DNA from: Symbiodinium natans
Lineage: Eukaryota; Sar; Dinophyceae; Suessiales; Symbiodiniaceae
Direction of reading: 5' to 3'
DNA length: 56,398 bases
NCBI GenBank assembly: GCA_905221605.1
Contig: CAJNDS010002837.1
Location: forward strand, 207,439-263,836
Part shown: positions 46,852-56,394 of the stretch, piece after piece
Layout: every line of letters begins with the position of its first letter
Numbering within the stretch: the first letter of the stretch is position 1
Made by a program: the position numbers and the translations under genes
The notes under the pieces: generated by a model
The model's database searches: none
What the model was told of the DNA's origin: nothing
The model's input: only the letters and a program-made list of their open reading frames with translations

Positions 46852-47959
46852 GCTCAGTACCTTCCCTCAGGGAAAACCAAGACACGCAAACAAGCAAAAT
46901 GGCTGCGGACAAACATGCGCACTTCAAGCCTTTTGAGGTCCTTTTGGGCTTCCTAACGCAAAACATGCCTGGCTCGGTTGCTTTGGGGCACTCACTTCCT
47001 TTAAGGGCACACCTCAAACCTTCACTGCCGAAGATCAGAAGCGAAAAGCCTTTCAAACACAACCCCTTCACAAGACATGCCAGCAAAAACATCACGTTCC
47101 AAACTGCGCACACATGCCGCTGCCAAAAATCATGTTGCTGTCTGACAAAAACATGGCATTTCCTAACAGAATCATGAAGTTTCCTAACAAGACTTTCGGA
47201 ACACAGGCTCCTATCACCACTCAGGACAGGCGTTTTCCTAGTACAGATCATGTCGTGCGGTTTCCTACCGGCGTGTTCTTCAGGAATTTCCAGGGACCTA
47301 CTCCTAACTTCAGCCCTCAAACCGCGCAACATGAACTCAAACGGCGTTCCCGTCAAGACGTGGCGGATAGACTTCTCGTCCTTTCCAGGCTTCTCATCAC
47401 TCTTCGCTTCTTTCGAAGTCTTCTTCAGGATGCTTGGTCCTGCAGTAATGTCTTTCCTGGGTTCCTTGTCAACAGGAAGAGAGTCGATCTCCATGTCCGA
47501 TCCCTTGGATGGGCGTTTAGGAGCTTTCTGCTTCTTTCCGCTAATCGCCCACCAGGCCCGTTTCGCCCCAACCAGGCGGACATTCTTCTTTCCACCCTTG
47601 TAAATGCGAGACCCGGTGCGCGCAAGGTGCGTCTTCCAGCCCCGTTCCGACGCGGACCACGGAGATACCACATTGAAAGGCACGTCCGCCACAAGGACGT
47701 CCTCCAACGTCAACGAAACGTCGCCGAAACGAACTTCCAGATCAACGACATTCGATACGTTTATGATGTCTCCTGAGGCACTATAGAGCGTCACCGTGCG
47801 ATCATGGTACTTGCAGACACGAAATCCTGACAGATGATCTGCTGAGACGATGTGGCATGTGGCTCCACTATCGACCAGCCACACATCACGATGCTCTACC
47901 TGCAGCGAAGCGCAGACGTATGCCGCATCTCCCTTCGAGGTGCTTGGGTGCCTACCTTC
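46852..47959 (-). CDS. copia aspartic protease and downstream spacer
   Basis: Reads WLVDSGATCHIVSADHLSG at about 47,881: DSGATCHI is the retropepsin active-site signature of copia elements, which cuts the polyprotein during particle maturation. The protease core spans roughly 47,884-47,530, followed by a Lys-rich linker (to about 47,250). The frame opens at 47,959 behind a TGA and overlaps the end of gag by about 60 nt in the -1 phase, so a -1 shift or splicing would make Gag-Pro. From about 47,250 to 46,852 the frame is open but Cys/Leu-rich and the DNA is full of AAACATG words similar to those in the LTR, so it is probably untranslated spacer. The same frame remains open to 44,774, beneath the unknown ORF; I regard that part as a shadow. 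Confidence 0.85.
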
Positions 47960-49593
47960 TCATCTACAGTGACTTTCGGCCCTACAGCGACCGGTCTAGG
48001 GACTGCCTCTACGGGCTTAGGCTTCTCAGGCTCAGGCTGGCTCAGTACTTCTCGTACAGCAGAAGGCTTGGCAAACCTCATCGCCATCACGGTGGAGGTC
48101 CTCGAAGACTCGGACTCTGCCTCGGACTCTGGTTCTCCCATAGCCCGGGCTCTAGCCTTCTTCTTCTTCTTGCCTTTGCCCTTGCCTTTATCAGGCTTGT
48201 CGGGCTTCTGCTCCTTGTCTTTGCCGCCTTTTCCGCCTTTCGGCGTTGGAGAGCGTGGCTTTCCTTTGGGATTCTGCGCTCCCTTGCCATCGCCCTTCTT
48301 GCCCTTGTCGCCCTTCTTGCCCTTTTCACCGGCTTCACGCTGACGGCTCCAGCAGTCCTTAGCCAGGTGTCCCTTTCGTCCACAGTGGTCACAAAGCTTG
48401 TCACCCTTTCCTGACATCTGCCGATTTGAGGAAAAGGGACCCTCACACAGACGAAGCTGCTCCTCATAGTACCGAAGGCTATCGCTCAGCGATGTCCAGT
48501 CGTTGCTCTTCCCATGAAGAACGACGTACTGTCTGAGCTCCTGGCTCAGAGCTTGCAGCAAAACACTGCAGCGGTCAGCCTCCGTGAGATGCAACTCTGG
48601 AAAGTTCCCAAGCTTGGATTCGGCACGAGAAAACTCGTCCTCCAAGTGACGGATGAGGTCTGTCGGCCGTCGGTGATGCTGGCACGTAGTCGCCAACTTG
48701 AGGCACTGCTCCCGCACGTAGACAGCTTCCATGCGAGACACGATGCTGTATTGCTGCGTGATGGTCCTCACAGCCTCGTATCCGCAGGCACTGAGAGACT
48801 GCCTTTTCGAGCACGAGCGTAGCAACTCCTGACCTCTTTCCCAACGTGAGAGAGATTGGGTGAGATAGTAGTAAAGCTTCGCACTGCGAGCAGCAACATC
48901 ATCCGCCAAATCCTTCTGAAGGATCTCATTCTTTTGTTTGACGCAGAGTTGCAACTCTCGAACGAAAGACTCATCTTGAAGAGCAAGCCACGATGACAGT
49001 GTCTCCAGGTAGGCATGCCATGTCTCGACTTCTCGCATCCTGCCCTTGTTCATGCCTTGATGCTCTAGCATCGGCAGAGATGGAAGGTACTTCTCCGCCC
49101 TATTCTGCACCAATGGGCTCCGAACAGAGCTCGAAGACGAGGTAGCTCCTGCAAAAGGCACAGAAGGTGTGCTCGGTGCAGCTGCAAACGGGTCTTCCGT
49201 CTTGGCTCTAGCTGCAGCCTCCGCAACCAAACGTGCGGTCTCCGCTGCCTTCTCTTCAGCCTCATTTCGACGCTTCTCTTCCAAATCCATTCTTCTCATG
49301 AGGGCAGCTATCAACTGCTGGTTCTGCTGGTTGGCCTGACTTTGCTGCCTTAGCATCTCCAAGAAGATGGCTTGGAAGTTGCCTTCACCAAGGCCATTTC
49401 CAGCTTGTACTCCACCCACTTGGCTTCCAGTAGGCGAAGCATGAGCTTGAGCTGGAGTTGCCGGAGGCGACGCAAAAGGGTTCGCTCCTCCAGCAGGTGC
49501 TGTCGGTTGTCCTTGAGACCCAAACAGCAAAGCCTCTTCCTCAGGGCTCACATCAGGTACTGGCACTGTAGACGCGTCCGGAACTTGGGCCAT
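47896..49593 (-). CDS. gag: copia Gag (nucleocapsid) protein
   Basis: 565 residues. Start ATG at 49,593, 41 bp behind the 5' LTR. Residues 1-70 are Pro/Ala-rich; 75-130 are a likely coiled coil (QANQQNQQLIAAL, EEKRRNEAEEKAAE); 160-390 form the alpha-helical capsid-like part (WHAYLETLSSWLAL, VVLHGKSNDWTSL); CDHCGRKGHLAKDC at 401-414 is a CCHC zinc knuckle (C-x2-C-x4-H-x4-C) that binds the element RNA; 415-490 are Lys/Gly-rich, RNA-binding. It forms the particle in which reverse transcription occurs. Confidence 0.95.
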   Translation of the reverse strand: MAQVPDASTVPVPDVSPEEEALLFGSQGQPTAPAGGANPFASPPATPAQAHASPTGSQVGGVQAGNGLGEGNFQAIFLEMLRQQSQANQQNQQLIAALMRRMDLEEKRRNEAEEKAAETARLVAEAAARAKTEDPFAAAPSTPSVPFAGATSSSSSVRSPLVQNRAEKYLPSLPMLEHQGMNKGRMREVETWHAYLETLSSWLALQDESFVRELQLCVKQKNEILQKDLADDVAARSAKLYYYLTQSLSRWERGQELLRSCSKRQSLSACGYEAVRTITQQYSIVSRMEAVYVREQCLKLATTCQHHRRPTDLIRHLEDEFSRAESKLGNFPELHLTEADRCSVLLQALSQELRQYVVLHGKSNDWTSLSDSLRYYEEQLRLCEGPFSSNRQMSGKGDKLCDHCGRKGHLAKDCWSRQREAGEKGKKGDKGKKGDGKGAQNPKGKPRSPTPKGGKGGKDKEQKPDKPDKGKGKGKKKKKARARAMGEPESEAESESSRTSTVMAMRFAKPSAVREVLSQPEPEKPKPVEAVPRPVAVGPKVTVDEKVGTQAPRREMRHTSALRCR

Positions 49594-49620
49594 GGCTTTT
49601 CCTGGAACGTCTCTTCAGGA

Positions 49621-49633
49621 CGCTCCGCTACCA
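49621..49633 (-). promoter_or_regulatory. primer-binding site (initiator-tRNA type)
   Basis: Sense sequence TGGTAGCGGAGCG directly behind the 5' LTR. TGGTAGC fits a tRNA ending in GCUACCA, as initiator methionine tRNAs commonly do; that tRNA is the usual primer of copia elements. The organism's own tRNA was not available to compare. Confidence 0.8.
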
Positions 49634-50208
49634 TGTGAAAAGCAGAGCTTTACCGCAGACTGCTTTTTCCGTTCGCACTTGAGCCAAACACGTCAGTGTT
49701 CAGCTGCACTGTCTTCAGTCAGCAAAGGTGCTCTCTCCAAGAGCAAAGGCTTCAAGTCTTCAAACGACATCTCAACTTTGTTTAGACAAAGGAGAATGCA
49801 AAAGTAACATGCAAAACATCTTGGTTACTGCTTCAGGACTTCAGGTCTGTTGCAAAACATACAGCATGCTCTCAGAATGCCTCAGTCGAGTGTCAAACGG
49901 TCACGACACGGTACGAACGACGGGGCAAGGCACACGGAGTGAGTAACGGCCAAAGTCTGTTCCTCAGAGCTTTGCTTCCGCACTTCCAGATGACTCTCAG
50001 GTCAACTCCCGAGAGCTAAAAGCCTCTCTGTGCTTCCCAAAACTCATCCTCGGACTTGCAAACCAAAACATGTCAAGTCAAAGCACCTTCATGTCATGCA
50101 AACATGCTCATGCCAAAACAAAACATGTTCCTGCCATGTCACAGCACTCATGTCCTACACATGTACCTGCAAGCAACTAGGCAAACAAAGAAATGTCATA
50201 TTTTCACA
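49634..50208 (-). repeat. 5' LTR (575 bp)
   Basis: Holds promoter and transcript start of the element. Same terminal TGTGAAAA...TTTTCACA as the 3' LTR. The sense strand carries TTTGGCTCAAG at 49,678-49,688. Confidence 0.97.
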
Positions 50209-50213
50209 ACAAG
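50209..50213. repeat. target-site duplication (right), ACAAG
   Basis: Identical to 39,283-39,287. The sequence that follows continues the dispersed repeat whose uninterrupted copy lies at 36,060-36,400. Confidence 0.95.
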
Positions 50214-50631
50214 ACGCCTTTGCGGAGCCCCGCAGCGCAGATGCACAATCGGCAAGTGGATGTCCGCCAGCCAATTTTTTGGTTGCGTGCAGTCCACCTG
50301 CGTTCCAGTGCGCAACATGCAGATTGTGCGCCAGTGTGGCGTCCGAATGCAATTTGCAGTTGGTAAAGGTGTAATCAGGCTGATAAAGAACATTCTTTTT
50401 AATTGTTTTGCCGTGAAAGTTCTGCCGAGATACATGTCGAAGCTTCGGGGTCTAGGGGCGCTTCATTTTGTGTTTGTCGTGCTGGGAAGTGTCTTGTAGC
50501 CCTCGTGCCCCAGGTGGAATGTCAGGTCGATCAAAGACCGTTGGCAGGCTGTGATGCAGCCGCAGAATTTGGGGTGAGGCGGGAAGCAAAGCCCTGTGTG
50601 CGAAGCCTGTGGGAAAGCGACAGTTGCAAAG
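50214..50631. other. continuation of the dispersed repeat, no gene
   Basis: The first ~60 bp match 36,330-36,390. The remainder shows nothing I recognise. Confidence 0.5.
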
Positions 50632-50633
50632 TA

Positions 50634-50762
50634 GATTGCCAAAAAACAGACTCGGAAGCCGAAAATCGTAAAGTTGGACCTTTTTTAAAACACTTATTAT
50701 TAGTTCTTTAAAACGGGTCCAACTCTACGATTTTCGGTTTCCGGGTCTGGTTTTTGGCAATC
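50634..50762. mobile_element. 129-bp fold-back element (MITE) with TA duplication
   Basis: Begins GATTGCCAAAAAACAGAC and ends GTCTGGTTTTTGGCAATC, with about 48-nt arms differing at roughly five positions around a ~34-nt AT-rich loop. It is flanked on both sides by TA (50,632-50,633 and 50,763-50,764), the target duplication of Tc1/mariner-type transposases. Non-autonomous; no transposase nearby. A transcript would form one long hairpin. Confidence 0.75.
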
Positions 50763-50775
50763 TATTGTGAACTGG

Positions 50776-51294
50776 TGGAATCCCCGCAGTTTCGTCGTAT
50801 TCGTCGAAGCTCGTGGTCTCGCGCGTTCACGCTCTAAAAGTGGCGGTTTTCGTGCAGCTTTTGCTTCGATGCATAGCCGCTGTGTTATTTTGCCAAGAGT
50901 GGTGTTGTTCTTGTTGAAGTGTCAACCGACAGGTTACGTGAAAAAACGAAGGTCCCTCTGGTACCTTTTCCCTTGAAAGCACGAACCCTGACCTCTCACA
51001 CAAGTGCGGACAGCTCAGAGCCACTTGAGCCAAAAGTCACGAAGTGCACAAACTAAACGAATTCTCTCTTGTGAGCTTAAACTCAGCTTCAGAACGAAGT
51101 TCCTACACACTGCACACTCACTTTAAATAGCGTATTGGGCAAAAACACACTCGTATGATTTCCTTGGAAATCAACGAGGCATAAACCATCGAGGATGGGA
51201 TCACACGGATTCCCAATCACTCCGAAGCAAAACAAACCTATACAAGCTGATCCAAAACATGACAAAAACATCACTGATCAGCCACAATCTTCCA
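50776..51294 (-). repeat. candidate 3' LTR of the second element
   Basis: The sense start TGGAAGATTG follows GCGGGGGG directly, as an LTR follows a polypurine tract. The other end is not certain: 50,776 gives matching TGGAA...TTCCA ends; 50,974 is an alternative. The sense strand carries TTTTGGCTCAAG at 51,024-51,035, the last 12 nt of the dinoflagellate spliced leader. The 5' LTR, outside the window, is needed for proof. Confidence 0.45.
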
Positions 51295-51302
51295 CCCCCC
51301 GC
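51295..51302 (-). promoter_or_regulatory. candidate polypurine tract of the second element
   Basis: Sense GCGGGGGG just before TGGAAG. Position and composition fit; unproven without the paired LTR. Confidence 0.5.
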
Positions 51303-51510
51303 ATTTTGCTGAGGGTTCATGTCAAAGATCTGAAGTCCAAGCCCAGCTCGGCACTTCAACACTAAGGGGATGCCCTGGCCACATTCCCTTGGTGCGTACT
51401 CGCCACCAAACGAAACAAACAACACACCAGTCGATCTCTGACATCAAACTTAAAACTCATGCAAGATCCCACCATCAGGCAGGTTGTCCTGGGTCCACAT
51501 CACTGGTAAC

Positions 51511-51635
51511 CCAAGAGTTCGTTGTCCAAACACGTGAAAAACGAATTAAACTTGCATCCACCTGCACTGGGGCAGGGTTGTCTTGGAACGAATCCAAGAG
51601 TTCGTGGTGACAAACACGTGAAAACGAATTAATGC
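51511..51635. repeat. imperfect tandem duplication in the 3' non-coding part of the second element
   Basis: Two copies, about 83 bp apart, of CCAAGAGTTCGT followed by CAAACACGTGAAAA and CGAATTAA. Each contains the palindrome CACGTG. Confidence 0.8.
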
Positions 51636-52031
51636 AAGCTTCAGATGTTTCCCACTCAGCACTCGACCTTGTCGTGGTACTCCTCCTCAGTCTCGCATCT
51701 TCCAGGTCACCAAACTCACCAACTAGCATCGGCTAGCTGATCCTTCAAGAAAAGATTGGCTTCATAGTTTCGCTTCTTCCAGCGTACCATCAGCCAAAAA
51801 CGTCTTCAGAGGTGGCAATCAGACGCCTTGCAGAAGGGGCTATAGAGTCCCTCGTTGAGTTTCATCATCATTTTGCCTCCTCTTTGCAAACTTCTCATGC
51901 ACTGAAACAAGGGCTCACACTAACCAGAAAAATCGCGGGCGCTCCATGGCGGCAACGCGGCCATGGCTTCCAAAAAATGGCTGCGGGTTTCACTCACCCA
52001 CCCAACCACTGAGATCACTTAGCATCTCAGT

Positions 52032-54695
52032 TCATTCTTCATCCTCTTCGCCCTTCTTCTCGCCAGCTCCAGTTGACTCCATCAACTTGGCGCGGCGCTC
52101 CTTGGCGGCTTCCTTCATCTCCGCCAACTCAGCCGTCCTCGTTTCCATCACCACATCCTGCGAAGATCGGCTAGGCTCAGCTGGCGTCTCCGCAGGCCTC
52201 TCAGTTGGCTGGTCTCCAACCTTTCTCTTCTTCTCTTCCAACATCAGCTCCAAATCGGCAACACTAAAGCTTGCCTTCACACGCTCAGCAATCTGCGCGA
52301 TAGCTGCTGCATCCAACTCAGATGGTACAACTGACACAGGCGAGCGAACCGCTTCGCCTTCCAGCTTTGCTCTCTTAGCAGCTTCTTCCTCGGCAGCTGA
52401 CAGGTCGGCGATGCGCTTGCGCTTTCGCTCAGCTTCCTCGAACTCTCGGTCTTGCTGTTCCGCTGCAGCCTTGAGGATCCGCTTCAGGTCCTTTTCCTCC
52501 TTCTCGAGTTTCCCAACATTCTCACCCATGATCCCAAAGGCTTGCTGCCACATGTCGGCAGGCAACGTCAAGTTGAACCTCACCACATAGTCGGTCGGCA
52601 AGTGCCACTTACACTTGCAGATCCACACAACACCGCTTCGAGTCTCACTCGCAACCACCTTCTTCCAGCTTGCCGCCCTCTGCGTGTCGGTGATCTCCTC
52701 TTTCTTTTTCTCCAGGTCCTCCAAGAATCCTGCAACAGACTCCATCACGGATCTGTAGTGGCTGTAGGCCACAAACGACCACTTGGGGACTGGTCTCTCC
52801 CTCAGCTCCGGCTCGTGAATCCGAAGTGTATCACACGACAACATCGAAATCACTCGCACTCGCTCCACCAGTTCCTTAAACACCAAGGATCCTTCCTTTG
52901 CACTTCTCTTCCAGCGCAACACCCATGGGGGATAATACGAGCTCTCAGCTTCATCCTCCATGATCCTTTCTGCTCCCAAAATGGGTAGCATGCACAACAG
53001 ATCCACCATCCGCAAGACTCCGAGGTCCTGGTGCTCACCCAGAAGCAAAACAGGGACTATCCCTTTTCTCTTCAAGTACCTCACGAAGCTCAACATCGCC
53101 AGGCCACACGTTCCCGGCGGTACTTCCATGTACAGTCCTCCTTCATTCACTGCCATCTCCCAGATGATGGCCTTGCCACCAATCTGTCCACGGACATCCA
53201 AGATTCCGAAGATCTTCGTGGGTTTCTCCTGTAGCTCACACACCTCCTGGATGGGCTTCACCAGCTTCTCGTATGAGCTTTGATAGCGCAACATATCCTT
53301 GTCGGATAGCGTGCCTATCACGTCCTTGAGCTCTAGCTCATCCACTGGAGTTCCGCGCCGGCAGATACTCCATGACACATCACCGAACCACTTCGGCGGC
53401 TCTGGATCCGCCAGCTCCGGAAACACGTCGACCATCCGTTCAATCACCTTCGGCATGGCCTTGGGTTTCGGTGCAGCTTGGCCTGAGCCTCGGCTTTCAC
53501 CTTTATCACCCCTTTTTCCAGCAGCTCGGCGCTCCTTCTCTGCCTCTCGGAGATGGAATGCATGGCTTGCATCCGTGCCAGAGACCGTCACAGTCTGTTT
53601 GCACTTTTCGCACTTGGGCTTGCCACTTTCATCCCAGCTCAACCCGGCAGCATGCTCGGATCTGAACAACCATTTGCAAACCTTACACCAAAAGGGGCTT
53701 TTCATCTCAGCACCCTGCTCACCCTTCCTGCTGTCTTCAGCTGCCATTTTCCTGTCCTTCACCAAAGGTACAGGCTCCAGGCTAGGGCTAGCTTCCGTGG
53801 TGCTTGAACCAAAGCTTTTGCGGGTGGACCATAAATCCATTTCTTGAACCTCAGGGGAAGAGTCTTCACGAAGGGTTTCGGGACTTCTAAGGTGGAAATT
53901 TTCAAAAACTTCACCACCCTTTTTCACACTTTTCAACGATCCAACTTGCTCCACACTGCATCCAGTTGCCTCGGCACACTGGTATGCCTGAACTCCAACC
54001 CTTGGTCGGATTCCACAGATCCTCCACACCTGCTGCACATCTTCACCAGGGTATATACCCATAGCTTGCTGGTGCTGACAGAATGTCACTTGACTCAAGC
54101 ACTTTGTAAGAACGTCAGCGATCATTCCCGCTGTCGGGCACCAAATGACCTTCAGGGTCTGAGCTTCCTGTATCCGCTCCTGAAGATAGCAGACAGCGAT
54201 GTCTAAGTGGCGAACTCGCCTACTCAACCCACGGTTTAGCAAAACCGCTCTCGCTGAAGAACTGTCAGTGTGCAATCGGATCGTGACATCTGACTCGGCC
54301 AACTGACCGATCAAAGTCGCAAGTCCCTCACTCTCCTGTACCGCAGTCAAGATGGCTCTCAACTCGGCTTCACAAGAACTCAGCGATACCCACCCTTGAA
54401 CTCGAGAGATTCCCTTGATCAGGCATCCTCTATAAAAGATGGCTATGCCCGACACAGATCTTCGTCCTAACGACGCTTGGGGTGCCCAACTGGCATCCGC
54501 ATACACTTCCAGCTGCGCCGGCCCACTGTCTGGTACATTCCCATCAGGGCCAAAGTACTGCCATGCATGGTATTGTCCCTTTAGGAACCTAATCACTTGT
54601 CGCAATGCTTGCTCAAAGCATGCTGTTGGCTTGGACTGTCCTTGCGAAAGAATGGACATCCACCTACTCAGGTCAGGTCTCGACTGACCCACCAT
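52032..54695 (-). CDS. copia RNase H followed by a 680-residue extension of unknown function
   Basis: 887 residues in one frame. The first ~200 are the end of RT (GQSRPDLSRW) and RNase H with intact acidic residues: VYADASW, SLSSCEAEL, LHTDSSSA, MIADVLTK. The rest is not a known copia part: a zinc-ribbon-like motif C337-x2-C340 ... C362-x2-C365 (FWCKVC, KCEKCK); a linker; a globular part about 430-650 (PPKWFGDVSWSICRRGTPVD, KIFGILDVRGQIGGKAIIWE, GIVPVLLLGEHQDLG); WICKCKWHLP at 691-700; and a charged coiled coil about 725-780 (KEEKDLKRILKAAAEQQDRE), ending in a Glu/Lys-rich tail. It is uninterrupted by stops, which argues for selection or recent insertion. Function unknown; a nucleic-acid-binding or host-interaction role is a guess. 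Confidence 0.85.
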   Translation of the reverse strand: MVGQSRPDLSRWMSILSQGQSKPTACFEQALRQVIRFLKGQYHAWQYFGPDGNVPDSGPAQLEVYADASWAPQASLGRRSVSGIAIFYRGCLIKGISRVQGWVSLSSCEAELRAILTAVQESEGLATLIGQLAESDVTIRLHTDSSSARAVLLNRGLSRRVRHLDIAVCYLQERIQEAQTLKVIWCPTAGMIADVLTKCLSQVTFCQHQQAMGIYPGEDVQQVWRICGIRPRVGVQAYQCAEATGCSVEQVGSLKSVKKGGEVFENFHLRSPETLREDSSPEVQEMDLWSTRKSFGSSTTEASPSLEPVPLVKDRKMAAEDSRKGEQGAEMKSPFWCKVCKWLFRSEHAAGLSWDESGKPKCEKCKQTVTVSGTDASHAFHLREAEKERRAAGKRGDKGESRGSGQAAPKPKAMPKVIERMVDVFPELADPEPPKWFGDVSWSICRRGTPVDELELKDVIGTLSDKDMLRYQSSYEKLVKPIQEVCELQEKPTKIFGILDVRGQIGGKAIIWEMAVNEGGLYMEVPPGTCGLAMLSFVRYLKRKGIVPVLLLGEHQDLGVLRMVDLLCMLPILGAERIMEDEAESSYYPPWVLRWKRSAKEGSLVFKELVERVRVISMLSCDTLRIHEPELRERPVPKWSFVAYSHYRSVMESVAGFLEDLEKKKEEITDTQRAASWKKVVASETRSGVVWICKCKWHLPTDYVVRFNLTLPADMWQQAFGIMGENVGKLEKEEKDLKRILKAAAEQQDREFEEAERKRKRIADLSAAEEEAAKRAKLEGEAVRSPVSVVPSELDAAAIAQIAERVKASFSVADLELMLEEKKRKVGDQPTERPAETPAEPSRSSQDVVMETRTAELAEMKEAAKERRAKLMESTGAGEKKGEEDEE

Positions 54696-55279
54696 GCAAT
54701 CCGGCCAAGTACTGCTCTGTACCTCGCAGCTGCAGTGTCACTCAACTCAGGATCCGAACCACTTGCTCTGCCCTTCTCGACCGTTTTCACGATGTCCGGA
54801 GGAGCATTAACCACCTTCAGGTCCTTACAGAACTCTGTCTCGAACAGGGCATCTAAGTATGCCGGGGGCACTCGCATCCTGAGATGACTCCCTTGTCTCT
54901 CAATCTCTCGCCCCAAAAAGGTGATCTTTCCACCAGTGGAAGTGATTCGACCCGTTTCTTTGATCTTCAACTCTCCGTTCAGGGTGTCGGTCACCAACCG
55001 AATGGCATCTCTAGTGCCACACAGAATCAAATCGTCCACATAGCACAACATGAGGAATCTTTTCCCTCTCACAGTGCCCTCGAAGACGGAAGGTTCCGTT
55101 GGGCATTGCTTCAACCCAACTTTCTTCACAACTGTCGCCAGCTTCAAGTTCCAAGCTTTGGCGGCAACTCTCAAACCATTCATGGCTTGATCCAGAATCA
55201 TAAACACCGGGACATAATAGTCCTTGCAGGCGGAAACATCCTTGGGCAATTGTATAATCGCCTTCGATCCTTTCGAAGG
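54690..55279 (-). CDS. copia RT, palm part with YVDD, frameshifted at both ends
   Basis: Contains QAMNGLRVAAKAWN and LMLCYVDDLILCG (YVDD at about 55,042). In phase it should join the upstream RT start and the downstream RNase H, but a one-base deficit in a C6 run (plus strand G6 near 55,280-55,285) and another shift near 54,690 break the frame. Both are single events in otherwise clean sequence: sequencing or assembly errors, or early decay. Confidence 0.85.
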
Positions 55280-56394
55280 GGGGAATGCAAGAATGCAGTG
55301 CTAACATCCAAAGTTGCGATATCCATAGCATCTACCGAAGCAATGGCCAAAAGCGTCCGTAACGCTTCTAAAGAAGGAGTCGTAGCACTCAGTCCTAAAG
55401 ATGATGCTGTGCTCCCCTTTGCGATGGCTTGCACCACACACCGAGCTCTCACAGCTTCCTTGCCATTCACCACCTTTGGGCCTATGACCCATCGGGTTGG
55501 GATGATCTTTATCCCATGCTGACGAGCAAACTTCTGAGCCTCGTCTGCTCCAACCCCTCTCCCTGCTTTGTGAGCAGTCATACTCTGCAGCTCAGTTCGC
55601 CGGCCTTCCACTGTTTTATCCACATCTAATGGACATCCATCTATCTCAGACAGAACCCTCGTGGGTCTTGCCAGCCAAACTTGGGATCCACACACCTTCA
55701 TGGACTCCGGGAAAGTGCTATTCTTGTTGAGCAGAATCGAATTGGTCACATGTACCAACTTCGGACTCTCGTCACTGCTTACCATTTTAATAGGACCTTG
55801 AGGCACATCGAGTCTTGGGTCTAAACAAATACGATTGATCAGCCGGGGAACTCGATTGGACTCATCTGGAACTGAGTTCACATCTGAAGTTAAACTCTCT
55901 AAACGCCGGGGAACTCGACTGGACTCATTTGGAACTGAATCCACATCCATTTGAGGTTTTTCTTCTTCCATTGGGATCGCTTCATCCTCAGCGGGAGTTT
56001 CTCCTTCGAAGTATCCAGGTTCCATTGCCTCATCTGGAATCCCTTGGTAAGGCAAACTTGGATCCTCAAAATCCTCCATGTCAACATCCACAACTTCTGT
56101 CGCAGGTGTTGGGACGCTTTGCCTCTCCTCCAACTTGGGATCTGGTCGACTCTCATAGGTGATCTTCGGGCGTTTCAGGAGTGAAGGCTCACTTCCAGAC
56201 TCCATCACCCCCGCATCCCTTGAGCTTCTCTGGTCCATTTTTGGAGTTTCCTCTGTTGGTTCTTTCGATTCCAACCGTTGTCGTTGAGCTTTCAACCAAT
56301 CATCATACCGTTTTCGGCATTCAGCATTGTGGTTGGCTTTTCCTCTTTTTGGACCACACGCAGGACAGTTCGCTGTGCCACCATGTTCCTTCAC
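55280..56394 (-). CDS. copia pol segment: zinc-like motif, acidic linker and RT start (partial)
   Basis: The frame begins near the window edge (a methionine at 56,394 may be internal). A C10-x2-C13 ... H22 ... C26 cluster lies at the start, followed by a long Pro/Glu/Asp-rich linker with a duplicated SRVPRRL/NRVPRLI motif, then RT: HGIKIIPTRWVIGPKVVNG and TLDVSTAFLHSP, whose Asp is the first RT catalytic residue. The linker corresponds to the region between integrase and RT in copia polyproteins. Confidence 0.8.

Larger units (their letters stand above)
39288..50208 (-). mobile_element. complete Ty1/copia-type LTR retrotransposon, 10.9 kb
   Basis: Two 575-bp direct LTRs, a perfect ACAAG duplication, a primer-binding site next to the 5' LTR, a polypurine tract next to the 3' LTR, and ORFs in copia order (gag, protease, integrase, RT, RNase H) on the minus strand. 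Integrase before RT defines the copia class. It is about twice the usual 5-kb copia length because of a 2.1-kb unknown ORF between protease and integrase, spacer-like stretches around it, and an extra domain behind RNase H. The LTRs differ at three positions (about 0.5 percent), so the insertion is young. Reading phases (position of first base modulo 3): gag 0, protease 1, unknown ORF 0, integrase and RT 2, so several recoding or splicing steps, or separate starts, are needed. Confidence 0.97.

Noticed and set aside
46872-47250. A third, internal LTR-like segment because of repeated AAACATG words similar to the LTR
   Set aside because: Only short words are shared; no alignable LTR sequence or TG...CA boundaries.
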